Shown piece by piece: positions 17,800 through 26,682 of a DNA stretch of 64,000 bases. The notes beneath the pieces are model-generated. The model made no database searches, was not told where the DNA came from, and was given only the letters and a program-made list of their open reading frames with translations. Numbering within the stretch: the stretch's first letter is position 1; each line of letters opens with the position of its first letter. Origin of the DNA: Paenibacillus woosongensis (lineage in GTDB: Bacteria; Bacillota; Bacilli; Paenibacillales; Paenibacillaceae); contig NZ_WNZW01000001.1 of NCBI RefSeq assembly GCF_009725165.1, positions 868,001-932,000 on the forward strand. Reading direction: 5' to 3'. The translations under genes were made by a program, and so were the position numbers.

Positions 17800-19113
17800 T
17801 TATTTAACCTGAGCTTCTGCCTGTGCCTGCGCATCGCTTAACGCCTGGTCGATGCCTTTGCCGTTCAAGTAATTCTGCATTTCGACGATCAGGATATCCT
17901 CAATCGCATAAGTGGAAATGCCGTAGTTCACCTTTGGAATCTCGGCCGTCCAGGCCGCAAAATCATTAACGATCTGCTGCCCGCCGAAGAATTCATCCGG
18001 CTTGGCATAGGCTTCGCCGGTAGCGGCCGCCTTCAGTGTGCCAATCGCGCCGACGTTCGTCAGCAGATTCTGGTACATCTCCACGTCCGATCCGAAGGTC
18101 TCGGCAAGGAAATTCGCAGCCGTCTCTGCGCCTGGTATGTTCATGACGTACCAGGAGCTTCCCCCTAAATTCGTTGCGTGCACGGAGTTCGGCGTTTGCG
18201 GGAGCTTAGGGATCGGCAGGATTGCCCATTGCCCGGCCTGGGAGGCTTCCGCTTTGACCGATGGCGTAATCCAGTTGCCCGTCGGCACGGTAGCCACATC
18301 TCCATTATTGATATTGGCAATGAACTGGCTCCAGTCCGCGTTCACCTTCACGACGTTCGACTCCATCATTTCCTTGTACAGCTCGAACGCTTCTTTCAGC
18401 GCCGCATTGTCCGCTAGGTCAGGCGTCTTGCCGTCCTCGGCCAAATACCATGATCCTGCGGATTGAATCATCATGCGGATGATTCCCAGATCGTTCGGGT
18501 CAAGCGTAATGATGTCCTTGCCGATTTTCTCCTTAACGGCCTTTCCGATCTCGATATATTTCTTCCAATCGATATTCTTCAAATCGTCCAGCGTGTATCC
18601 CGCCTGCTCAATATAGTCTTTGCGGACATACATGCCCGTGACTCCGGAATCGAACGGTACGCCGTATTGCTTGCCGTTCAAGCTGGTCGGCCCGATTTTG
18701 TAATCCGCGAAATCCTCGGAGCGCACCTTGCCGCTGAGATCATAGAACGCGTCTGGGTAGGATTGCAGGAAGCCCTGCGCCCGGTAGTCCTCAATCAGCA
18801 CGATGTTCGGCAGCCCTTTCGTCGTCCCGGAGTTCAGCCCCGTGTTCAGCTTCTGAATGATATCCGCTTGCGCGAATTCTACGATGTTGATTTTGGCGTC
18901 GGGATTTTTCTTGCTGTACGCTTCCTTTGCAATGTTCAGCGCGGCAATATTGAACGCCGGGTCCCAGGCCCAAATGGTAATTTCCTCCGCCTTGCTGCCG
19001 GAATCGCCGCCGCTATTGCCTCCGCTTGCCGCCGGCTCTTGGCCGCCTCCGCCGGATGAGCAGCCTGCCAGAAGCACCATGCAGCTCAGGAATAAAGCTA
19101 GTACCTTCTTCAT
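17800..19113 (-). CDS. Extracellular sugar-binding lipoprotein of a CUT1 ABC transporter
   Basis: A 437-residue solute-binding protein of the MalE/SBP-1 type. The lipobox MVLLAGC places the lipidated Cys at about residue 21, followed by a Gly/Ser-rich tether. The start is ATG 19113, preceded by AAAGGGGC; the reading frame continues in front to 19500 but that part has no signal peptide and coincides with a dispersed repeat. It heads the operon with two permeases and has a cre-like box 56 bases upstream, so glucose repression is likely. Confidence 0.9.
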   Translation of the reverse strand: MKKVLALFLSCMVLLAGCSSGGGGQEPAASGGNSGGDSGSKAEEITIWAWDPAFNIAALNIAKEAYSKKNPDAKINIVEFAQADIIQKLNTGLNSGTTKGLPNIVLIEDYRAQGFLQSYPDAFYDLSGKVRSEDFADYKIGPTSLNGKQYGVPFDSGVTGMYVRKDYIEQAGYTLDDLKNIDWKKYIEIGKAVKEKIGKDIITLDPNDLGIIRMMIQSAGSWYLAEDGKTPDLADNAALKEAFELYKEMMESNVVKVNADWSQFIANINNGDVATVPTGNWITPSVKAEASQAGQWAILPIPKLPQTPNSVHATNLGGSSWYVMNIPGAETAANFLAETFGSDVEMYQNLLTNVGAIGTLKAAATGEAYAKPDEFFGGQQIVNDFAAWTAEIPKVNYGISTYAIEDILIVEMQNYLNGKGIDQALSDAQAQAEAQVK

Positions 19114-19168
19114 CGTTTCAGCCCCTTTGATCGTAAATGAGTTCTCCTGCCCCTGCTGGTTTTTAATT

Positions 19169-19182
19169 TGTAAACGCTTACC
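19169..19182. promoter_or_regulatory. cre-like catabolite control box
   Basis: TGTAAACGCTTACC matches the Gram-positive cre consensus TGWAANCGNTNWCA at all but the last position. It lies 56 bases upstream of the binding-protein start, so CcpA repression of the CUT1 operon is inferred. Confidence 0.6.
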
Positions 19183-19370
19183 ACAGGGTCTGAATTTATC
19201 GTAGCACGGGCCAGAAGGCAGCGTTAGCAATTCCTTTATTGGAATTTGTGATTTTATCGTTTGGGTGAATACGCTTTCAAATGGCGTATGTTTTTTCTTT
19301 GGATTCTGGTAATTTTTTTGGCTTCTTCTAAGCTGCCCCACATCCGTTTTAAATTGTTCAGCTCCAAGAA

Positions 19371-19529
19371 TAAATGGATTTATCGTAGTTAGTTTCTGCG
19401 GCAAGGAGATAAAAATAGTTTTTGATGGATTGTATGTCGTTAGAAGTGGGGAAATTGCCAATGATGGCTGGATTTTTGGTTTTAAGTGCGTAAAATCCAT
19501 GTAATCCCCTGGAACATTCGCTTAGGGCG
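19371..19529 (+). repeat. Dispersed 160-bp repeat, copy A
   Basis: This copy matches the reverse complement of 44502-44661 along its full length. Shared blocks include AAATGGATTTAT, GTAGTTAGTTTCTGCGGCAA, AAATCCAT and TAATCCC. Both copies are about 160 bases and lie in intergenic DNA upstream or downstream of sugar genes. No gene or tRNA-like fold was recognised in it. Confidence 0.75.
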
Positions 19530-19640
19530 ATTTTAGTTACATGAATTCCATTTAGAATAATAACAGCTTGGTACAGGCATTAGGATATGGCATTTTAGCA
19601 TTCGATGAAGACCAAAATATAAGGCAATTTGTAATTGAAT

Positions 19641-21608
19641 TTAATTTGCTACAATGAGCGGCAGCGTCATCCGTACGCGTGTGCCCTCGCCGAGCCTGCT
19701 TGTAATTGTCACACCGTACTCCTCGCCGTAAAGCAGCCGGATCCGGTCATTGACGTTGGCCACGCCAATACCTGAGAACAGTTTGCGCGAGCCTCTGAAT
19801 TTTGCACCATCCTGGGCATTGCCTGCACCTGCACCGGCCCGAGCACCGCCTGCCTCTGTACCAGCCTGGGCACTGCCAGCATCTACACTAGCCCAAGCAC
19901 TGCCTGCACCTGCACCAGCCCGAGCACTACCTGCCACTACCTCAACCGCCCCTGCATCAGCAGCCTCGTAAGCCGGCCGCCCGGCTCTGCCCGCCGTCCC
20001 GTGCTCGAGCTCAAACGCCGCCATATCCATGCCATCGCCGTTGTCGGCCACCTCGCAGACCAATTTGGATCCCTCTTTTGCTACCAGCACATGGATCACG
20101 CCTTCCCCCTTCACATTGAAGGCATGGAAAAAGGCATTTTCCATAAACGGCTGGATCATCAGCTTCGGCACCTGGTAATGTGCGCAATCCGGCGCAACGT
20201 AATAGTTCACCCGAATCCGCTCCCCATAGCGGATATGGTTAATGAATACATAGGCTCTCAGATTCGCCAGCTCCTGCTCCACGGTAATCGTCTCGCTGAC
20301 GTTGCTGATCGTATTTTGCAGCAGCGAAATAAGCGCATGGATCGTCTCCACCGCCTTGTCCTTGCTGTCCTGCTGAACGAGAAATTTGACCGAAGCTAAC
20401 GTATTGTACAGAAAATGAGGGTTGATCTGCTGCTGCAAAGCGGCAAGCTCCGCCTTCCGCTGCCCCTTTTGTGTCTCCACGAGCTTGTCGACATATTCAT
20501 GGATCTCGTCGAGCATATAGTTATAGGCCCGACCCAGCTCGCGTATTTCGTAGCCGCCCGAGACGTTGACATAGTTATGGAAATTCCGCCGGGTCACCTT
20601 CGACATTTGGCGGGCCAGCAGGGTGAGTGAGCGAGTCATTTTGCGGGAGATCAGAAAAACCACGACCAGGGCAACCAGCACGATCGCCAGACAAATGAGG
20701 ACGACGCTTCGCGTATTGACCATTTGGCCGAGCACCATCTGCTGGTCGATCATGTTGACGAGGTAGAAGTCATAGGAAGGCAAATACTGAGCCAGCATGA
20801 GCTGGTCTTTGGCCATAAGAGTCACTTTTTTCACAACCAAGCCCTGTTCTTCGATCTCTTCAGCATAGGACAGCAGCTCGACGCTCCTCCGCCCGGTAAG
20901 ATCCGGAATATTACTCGTCATCACTGTCCCGTTCTTGTCCATAATGACGACATCGTTCCCTTCGCTTGTAAAGCTGGTATAGAAGGGTTTGAAATCATTC
21001 TCGTCAATGACGATGTACAGCATGCCATATTCCTGGCCCGTCGTCCGTTCCATCAGCACCTTGGTTGTCACGATGAACTGCCGCCCAGACGCGTCGCGGT
21101 ACAATTGATACATCAGCTTGTCCGGGTTCGCCTGCGCTTTGGCCGTGAGTTCGCTCCGCTGCAGTTCAAGAGCTGAAGGCTTAGCCAAATTGACGTTCCC
21201 CGAATAGCTTCGCCCGTTCTTTCCAACGATCGCCACCCCGACGGAATAGGCATCCACCATGGACTGAACCCGTTTCATCTGCTGGGTCATGTTGTAATAG
21301 GAATTCATCACACGTATAGATTGGGGCGCTTCGGCCTCAGTCAGAAAGGTCTTGAGCGTCCCGCTCTGCTGCGCTTGATTCGCCGCCAGCACGATCGAGT
21401 AGTGGAACGCTTCGAAATTGTTATGAATCTGATCAATGACTTTGGAATTCGTGATGCTGAACGTTTCCAGAAACAGCTGCTCCGTCATGCGCAGATTCGT
21501 CCATACGACGGACACCGTAATCGTCACAATGCAAATAACCATAACGGCGAACAATTTAATAAATAATCCATGAAATTTCAGCCGCTCAAACCGTGCCCTC
21601 ATCATCAT
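19641..21608 (-). CDS. YesM-type sensor histidine kinase with an Ala/Gly repeat insertion
   Basis: A 655-residue membrane kinase: TM1 (about 13-33), an extracellular dCache-like sensor, TM2 (about 295-318), HAMP, the His_kinase motif INPHFLYNTL near 391 (phospho-acceptor His) and an HATPase with N-box FMENAFFHAF, G1 DNGDGM near 523 and G2 GIGVANVNDRIRLLYG near 612. Between G1 and G2, at the ATP lid, sits an extra stretch of about 47 residues built from 9-residue units such as ARAGAGAGS and AQAGTEAGG, encoded by a 27-bp minisatellite. The homologous kinase at 29587 lacks it. Up to three ATG codons (21608, 21605, 21602) follow GAAGGA. Its start overlaps the regulator gene upstream by four bases; the pair probably controls the adjacent transporter operon. 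Confidence 0.9.
   Translation of the reverse strand: MMMRARFERLKFHGLFIKLFAVMVICIVTITVSVVWTNLRMTEQLFLETFSITNSKVIDQIHNNFEAFHYSIVLAANQAQQSGTLKTFLTEAEAPQSIRVMNSYYNMTQQMKRVQSMVDAYSVGVAIVGKNGRSYSGNVNLAKPSALELQRSELTAKAQANPDKLMYQLYRDASGRQFIVTTKVLMERTTGQEYGMLYIVIDENDFKPFYTSFTSEGNDVVIMDKNGTVMTSNIPDLTGRRSVELLSYAEEIEEQGLVVKKVTLMAKDQLMLAQYLPSYDFYLVNMIDQQMVLGQMVNTRSVVLICLAIVLVALVVVFLISRKMTRSLTLLARQMSKVTRRNFHNYVNVSGGYEIRELGRAYNYMLDEIHEYVDKLVETQKGQRKAELAALQQQINPHFLYNTLASVKFLVQQDSKDKAVETIHALISLLQNTISNVSETITVEQELANLRAYVFINHIRYGERIRVNYYVAPDCAHYQVPKLMIQPFMENAFFHAFNVKGEGVIHVLVAKEGSKLVCEVADNGDGMDMAAFELEHGTAGRAGRPAYEAADAGAVEVVAGSARAGAGAGSAWASVDAGSAQAGTEAGGARAGAGAGNAQDGAKFRGSRKLFSGIGVANVNDRIRLLYGEEYGVTITSRLGEGTRVRMTLPLIVAN
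19818..19943 (-). repeat. 27-bp minisatellite inside the histidine kinase gene
   Basis: Four consecutive 27-base units (19818, 19845, 19872, 19899) plus a partial fifth. Each encodes nine residues of the pattern A-x-A-G-x-x-A-G-S. Units 1 and 4 are nearly identical. The frame is preserved, so copy-number changes would alter protein length without a frameshift. Confidence 0.85.
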
Positions 21609-23170
21609 TCCTTCACCACTCGTTCGGCATATTGTCTCCGGTATTGGGTCGGGGACAGCCCTGTGCTCTTCTTAAACACTTTGCAAAAATAACTGTGATC
21701 GCCATATCCCACCCTGCTGCTGATTTCCGAGATCGGAATATCCCGCTTGCGGAGCAAATCAGTTGCCTTGTCGATCCGCACCCGGTTGAGGTGCTCCTTG
21801 AAGCCTTCATGATGGTGCGCCGCAAAAAAGCTGGATAGGTAAGACGGATTGAAATGGAAATGCTGCGCCATCTCTGTAAGGCTAATCGGCTCCGCATAAT
21901 GCTTATCGATGTAATCGAGCAGCAGTTTCATATTGGGGTTGCCCTCCTGCAGCGCTTGCTGGGCGGCCTGCACGCAATCCTTCGTCTGCCGGCGGAACTC
22001 CTCGAGCAGCGAAGTAATGCCGCTGACATGCTGCGCCTCGTCAATGGCTTTGAAGTAGGCATATTGGGCTTCATCCAGCGCCCTAACATCCAGGTTCAGG
22101 CTGCCAAGCATATGTATGACGTTAAACAGAATATTTCCGATCAATGACTTAAACTCAAACACCTCCGCCGTATAGGCCTTGGTATGCCAGGCAATATAAC
22201 GCTCCAGCTCATCGAACCCTTCCTCCAATTGCAGCCTGCGAACCTGTTCCATGAAGGCCTGAAGCGGAAACTCTTTCACCTCTTCCGGCTCCGGCAGCTG
22301 GCCTGGCATCAGCACAGCATCCAGCGGCAGGAAGAAGCGATACTGCAGCAGCTTTAGCCAGACTTCCCTGTAAATCCCGCCGAGCTGATCCAATAGGGGA
22401 AAGGGATCGCTGAGCACCCATAACAGCTCCCCTGCCTCTGACAGGGAAGCAGGATACAGCCTCTTGAGCTTGGTCGGCAGCGCCTCACGTCCCTCTTCGT
22501 CGACATTCAATACGTACACGCAAAGCCCGGGATGCCCGGCAATCGGACCGCATGGCAGTTTTGCCGCAGTCATTCGCGGAAATAGCGCTTTCAATTCATC
22601 CGGAACGGATGAATTCCCGCTGCTCCCCAGTACATAGAAATAAGGGTAAGGGAACCATTCCTCCACCTGTTCGCGATCCAGCTCTAATTCATATCCTGCA
22701 AGCAGCTTCTCCAGCGTTTGCTTTTGCTGCATGGATACCGATGCCGAATCTGAGTTCTGACGCACAACTCCGCTTGAAGCGGGCACCTTTTCCGCTGTTT
22801 TGCGAAGCACCTCGAGGAGCATTCCCGTCTCCAAGTGCGGCTTAAGAATATAATCGGAGACCCCGCTCTGGAAGGTCGAGCGCACATAGTCGAATTCGCT
22901 GAAGCTGCTCAGCACAATAACTTCGATCTCCGGCCAGTTGTGCTTGATGAGCCGGGTCAGCTCCTCACCGTCCATGACCGGCATCACGATATCAGTCAAT
23001 ACGATTTGCGGGCGCAGCGTCTCGATCAGCTCCAGCGCTTCCTTGCCGTTCGATGCCTCGCCAACGATCTGAAAGCCGTCCTGCTCCCAGTCCAGTATAT
23101 GCTTGATGCCCTGCCGCACCAGTATTTCATCATCCACAACGAGTATTCTGTACAGTTCGCGATTCCCCAT
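21605..23170 (-). CDS. YesN-type response regulator (REC + AraC DNA-binding domain)
   Basis: A 521-residue transcription factor. The receiver domain opens ILVVDDEILVRQG and carries the phospho-acceptor Asp in VLTDIVMPVMDG near residue 54; a long central region follows, then a C-terminal AraC/XylS double helix-turn-helix (about 420-517, with YLSSFFAAHHHEGFKEHL and SSRVGYGDHSYFCKVFKKS). ATG at 23170 is preferred to the TTG at 23188 because AAGGAGAGA lies in front. It is cotranscribed with the kinase. The partner binding protein at 23352-24551 is directly upstream. Confidence 0.9.
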   Translation of the reverse strand: MGNRELYRILVVDDEILVRQGIKHILDWEQDGFQIVGEASNGKEALELIETLRPQIVLTDIVMPVMDGEELTRLIKHNWPEIEVIVLSSFSEFDYVRSTFQSGVSDYILKPHLETGMLLEVLRKTAEKVPASSGVVRQNSDSASVSMQQKQTLEKLLAGYELELDREQVEEWFPYPYFYVLGSSGNSSVPDELKALFPRMTAAKLPCGPIAGHPGLCVYVLNVDEEGREALPTKLKRLYPASLSEAGELLWVLSDPFPLLDQLGGIYREVWLKLLQYRFFLPLDAVLMPGQLPEPEEVKEFPLQAFMEQVRRLQLEEGFDELERYIAWHTKAYTAEVFEFKSLIGNILFNVIHMLGSLNLDVRALDEAQYAYFKAIDEAQHVSGITSLLEEFRRQTKDCVQAAQQALQEGNPNMKLLLDYIDKHYAEPISLTEMAQHFHFNPSYLSSFFAAHHHEGFKEHLNRVRIDKATDLLRKRDIPISEISSRVGYGDHSYFCKVFKKSTGLSPTQYRRQYAERVVKE

Positions 23171-23351
23171 TTCTACTCTCTCCTTCAAACACCGTCCAAC
23201 GACATGCTCCTGCTTCCTATTCGTGCTCGGCTCCCTATTACCACCGTTGCCTTCTATTTACTGCTCAGGCTTCCCTGTTTCGTTCTCTTGCGTCGTTGTC
23301 GCGCCATCGCTTTCACACGGCTTTATTTGCTTTCATTCTCACCCTAGCTAG

Positions 23352-24551
23352 CTAATACTTGCGGCTGCTGATCTCCCGCTCCGCCGTCACTTCCGTAAAC
23401 ACGCTCTCCGGGGTAACGATCCGCTTGGGCAGGGTACGTCCTTCCATGATTTCATTCACCGCCTGCATCAGATTTGGTCCGAGCAGCGGGTTGCATTCGA
23501 CCACACAGTTGATTTTGCCCTTGATCAGCTGCTCGAGCGCCTTGCGCGTGCCATCCACGGACACGATAACGATATCCTTCCCCGGCTGCAGGCCGTATTC
23601 CTCCATCGCCTCGATCGCTCCAAGAGCCATATCATCATTATGCGAAAATAAAACGTCGATATCGCCGCCCAGTTGATGGAGCAGCGAACGCATCCTGTCC
23701 TTGCCCTGCTCGTGAGTGAAATCAGCATATTCACTTCCTAGAAATACAAACTTATCGGTACCCGTAATTGTATCATGGAATCCCCTGCCCCTGTCGATCG
23801 AGGGCGTCGAGCCCTCTGTTCCCTTCAGCTCCACGATCCCTATCGGACCGGTTGAGGCCGCCATTTTGTCCAGCACATACTTCCCGGCCTTTTGCCCTTC
23901 CTCATAAAAATCCGACCCGATCAATGTCACGTATTGCGAGGCGTCGGCTGTGTCCACCGTCCGGTCAACGATGATGACTGGAATGCCCGCCTCCTGGATT
24001 TCGTCCAAAATGCCCTCCCAGCCAGATTGGACGACCGGAGCGATAGCGATGACATCGACCTTCTGCCGGATGAAGCTGCGGATCGCCTCAAACTGCTTGC
24101 GCTGCGACTGCTCGGCATTGTCGAAGATCAGCGTGATGCCCGCTTCCTTCGCCGCCTCCTTCACAGACTGGCTGTTGGCGTTGCGCCAGTCGCTCTCCGA
24201 GCCAAGCTGCGAGAAGCCAAGTACAATCGGGCGGGAAGGCATGACTGTGCCTCCAGACTGACCCTCTCTATGAGACGGCATGATTCCGGCAGACGAAAGT
24301 CTTCCGTCTAATGACAGGCCTTCATCAGGCACGGCGCCGCCTCTTGGAATAGCCTCGTCCTCTGGTGTCATGCCTCCTGCAGACCTTCCGGCTTCGCCGA
24401 TCCTACTCTCATGCCTATTCGAACCGGCCGTATCCTCATTCCCCATGCGAACCGTACCGCAGCCCAACGGAAGCACCACCAGGCAGACTGCCAAGATGAG
24501 CTTCAGCAGCCGCATAGCGAGAGGCTTCGAATCCTTGCGATCCTTTTTCAC
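23352..24551 (-). CDS. YtfQ-like sugar-binding lipoprotein, probable sensor subunit
   Basis: A 399-residue paralogue of the 28287-29339 binding protein (shared phrases: IVLGFSQLGSESDWRNAN, FSHNDDMALGAIEAME, CNPLLGPNLMQAV). A lipoprotein signal ends PLGC near residue 31. A loosely repetitive 65-residue tether (about 38-105, with GGMTPEDEAIPRGGAVPDEG) separates the anchor from the domain; the paralogue has only a short one. It is placed last in the transporter operon, immediately before the regulator and kinase genes. That position and the long tether suggest it presents ligand to the kinase rather than to the permeases. The GTG start follows AAGGGGG. Confidence 0.82.
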   Translation of the reverse strand: MKKDRKDSKPLAMRLLKLILAVCLVVLPLGCGTVRMGNEDTAGSNRHESRIGEAGRSAGGMTPEDEAIPRGGAVPDEGLSLDGRLSSAGIMPSHREGQSGGTVMPSRPIVLGFSQLGSESDWRNANSQSVKEAAKEAGITLIFDNAEQSQRKQFEAIRSFIRQKVDVIAIAPVVQSGWEGILDEIQEAGIPVIIVDRTVDTADASQYVTLIGSDFYEEGQKAGKYVLDKMAASTGPIGIVELKGTEGSTPSIDRGRGFHDTITGTDKFVFLGSEYADFTHEQGKDRMRSLLHQLGGDIDVLFSHNDDMALGAIEAMEEYGLQPGKDIVIVSVDGTRKALEQLIKGKINCVVECNPLLGPNLMQAVNEIMEGRTLPKRIVTPESVFTEVTAEREISSRKY

Positions 24552-24689
24552 CGCTCAGTCCCCCTTATCGCCTTATATCTCCTTATTTTGCAAGTCTAAC
24601 ATGTTTTTCGTCCATTTACAGGCAAAAGAGGATATCCAAGGACAAGATGCATTCCCCTTGAATATCCTTCAAATTGACAGCCTCGCCCC

Positions 24690-25652
24690 TCAGCTTCGCT
24701 CTGCCAGACGCCGCTCCCCGAGCAGCTTTTGCAGCAGAATGAACAGAAGCAGGAGCACGCCGATGACGATTCTGGTCCACCACGAGCTCAGCGTTCCTTC
24801 AAAGCTGATGATCGTCTGAATGACACCCTGAATCATCACGCCAAAAAAAGTGCCGACGACAAAACCTACGCCCCCCGTGAGCAGCGTGCCGCCAATAACA
24901 ACCGCCGCGATGACGTCGAGCTCCATGCCGCTCGCATGCAGGCCGTATCCGGAGAGCATATAGAAGGTGAACACGACGCCGGCCAGCGAAGAGCACAAGC
25001 CGCTGAAGCCGTACACCATGATTTTAGTCCGGGCCACCGGCAGACCCATCAGCAGAGCTGATTGTTCATTGCCGCCGACCGCATACGTATTGCGGCCGAA
25101 CCTCGTATAGTGGGCCATGTAAATGCCAAGCGCAACGACCAGCAATGCGATAATGACGCTGATTGAAACGAAGGTGTTCCCCGGCAGCCTGATTTTTGTC
25201 TGAGCCATCGTGGTGTAGAAGGCATTATCGATCGTAATCGTATTGATGCTGATCACATAGCACAGCCCTCTGGCCAGAAACATTCCCGCCAGCGTGGCGA
25301 TAAACGGCTGGATGTTGAAATAATGGATCATCGCCCCCAGTGTGGTTCCGAACAGGATGCCGAGCGACAGCACGAGCGGGATGACTATATACGGCGGCCA
25401 GCCCTGCTGCAGAAGACTTGCCGAAATCATCGTCGTCAGAGCAATCATCGAGCCGACAGACAGGTCGATCCCCCCCGACACGATAACAAAGGTCATGCCG
25501 ACAGCAGCGATCAGCAGGAACGAATTGTCGATAAGTAAATTCATCAGCACCTGGAGGGAGAAAAAGCCGGTATACCTGAACGATCCTGCAGCAAAGAGCA
25601 GGATAAACAGGCCAACCGTCACAAGCAGCGGAACATATTGGCGCTTAAGCAT
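24690..25652 (-). CDS. Sugar ABC transporter permease, YjfF-like
   Basis: A 320-residue permease of the CUT2 (ribose/galactofuranose) type with eight or more membrane helices and the family motifs VGMTFVIVSGGIDLSVGS near residue 56 and AVGGNEQSALLMGLPVARTK near 191. It overlaps the preceding permease by eight bases. By analogy with YtfT/YjfF it forms a heterodimeric channel. Confidence 0.9.
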   Translation of the reverse strand: MLKRQYVPLLVTVGLFILLFAAGSFRYTGFFSLQVLMNLLIDNSFLLIAAVGMTFVIVSGGIDLSVGSMIALTTMISASLLQQGWPPYIVIPLVLSLGILFGTTLGAMIHYFNIQPFIATLAGMFLARGLCYVISINTITIDNAFYTTMAQTKIRLPGNTFVSISVIIALLVVALGIYMAHYTRFGRNTYAVGGNEQSALLMGLPVARTKIMVYGFSGLCSSLAGVVFTFYMLSGYGLHASGMELDVIAAVVIGGTLLTGGVGFVVGTFFGVMIQGVIQTIISFEGTLSSWWTRIVIGVLLLLFILLQKLLGERRLAERS

Positions 25653-26682
25653 GGGGGTTCACCTCCCGGTTCGCCGGATAATTGCCGGCTTTGCCGCGCC
25701 CACCGCGTCCGCGGAGCAGCCCCCGGAATTTATCCGATTGGACCAGGCAGACGGCAAGCACGACGACCGCTTTGACGACAAGCGTAATTTCCGGCGGAAC
25801 GCCCACCATATAAATCGTGGTCGTCAAGGTCTGGATGATCAGCGCGCCAATCAGCGTCCCCGTTAGATAGAACCGGCCGCCGTTCAGCGAAGTCCCGCCG
25901 ATGACGACGGCCAGGATGGCATCCAGCTCATACCACAGTCCGGCATTATTTCCGTCGGCGCTGGATACATTGGAGCTTAGAATAAGCCCGGCCATCCCCG
26001 CGCACAGGCCGCAGAACATATAGACGGCAAGCATGACCGTCCTTGAGCGGATGCCCGCCAGACGGCTCGCCGTCGGCTTGCAGCCGACCGATTCGATGAA
26101 CAGGCCTAGCGCCGTCTTCCGCGTCAGTAGTGATGCGGCCGCAAACATGACGGCCACGATAAAGATCGAAAAGGGCAGGGTGAACAATGAACCAGCACCG
26201 ATATATTGATATTTCGGGCTGAGTACGGTGATGATCTGCCCGTTCGTGATCAGCTGGGCGATCCCCCGGCCGGCGACCATCAGAATGAGCGTCGCAATGA
26301 TCGGCTGAATGCCAAAGCCTGCCACAAGCAAGCCGTTCCACAGCCCAAGCAGCGCAGATAATAGAAGAGCAGCCAGGATGGCAATCAGTACCGTTATAAG
26401 TGCGTTCTGGTCGGCGCTGCGGCTTATGCTGAGGCAGGCCATGGCTCCGGTAATGGCCACGACCGAGCCGACCGACAGGTCAATGCCGCTCGTCGCAATC
26501 ACTAATGTCATCCCTATAGCTACCAGAATCAGCGGCGAGCCGAAGTTGAGGATATCGATGAGGCTGCCGTACAGATGGCCGTCCCTCATTTTGATGGAGA
26601 AGAAATCCGGCGAATAAATGAGATTAAATAGCAGCAAACCGGCTAACACGCATAACGGCCAAAACAAACGATGCTTGATCAT
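25645..26682 (-). CDS. Sugar ABC transporter permease, YtfT-like
   Basis: A 345-residue CUT2 permease with the motif IGMTLVIATSGIDLSVGS near residue 57 and SVGCKPTASRLAGIRSRT near 196. It overlaps the ATPase gene by four bases and the next permease by eight, so the three are translationally coupled. It ends with a short basic tail (RGRGGRGKAGN). Confidence 0.9.
   Translation of the reverse strand: MIKHRLFWPLCVLAGLLLFNLIYSPDFFSIKMRDGHLYGSLIDILNFGSPLILVAIGMTLVIATSGIDLSVGSVVAITGAMACLSISRSADQNALITVLIAILAALLLSALLGLWNGLLVAGFGIQPIIATLILMVAGRGIAQLITNGQIITVLSPKYQYIGAGSLFTLPFSIFIVAVMFAAASLLTRKTALGLFIESVGCKPTASRLAGIRSRTVMLAVYMFCGLCAGMAGLILSSNVSSADGNNAGLWYELDAILAVVIGGTSLNGGRFYLTGTLIGALIIQTLTTTIYMVGVPPEITLVVKAVVVLAVCLVQSDKFRGLLRGRGGRGKAGNYPANREVNPHA

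Noticed and set aside
19114..19500. N-terminal extension of the binding-protein frame (129 codons)
   Set aside because: No signal peptide or start signal; most of it coincides with a dispersed repeat that also occurs at 44502-44661.
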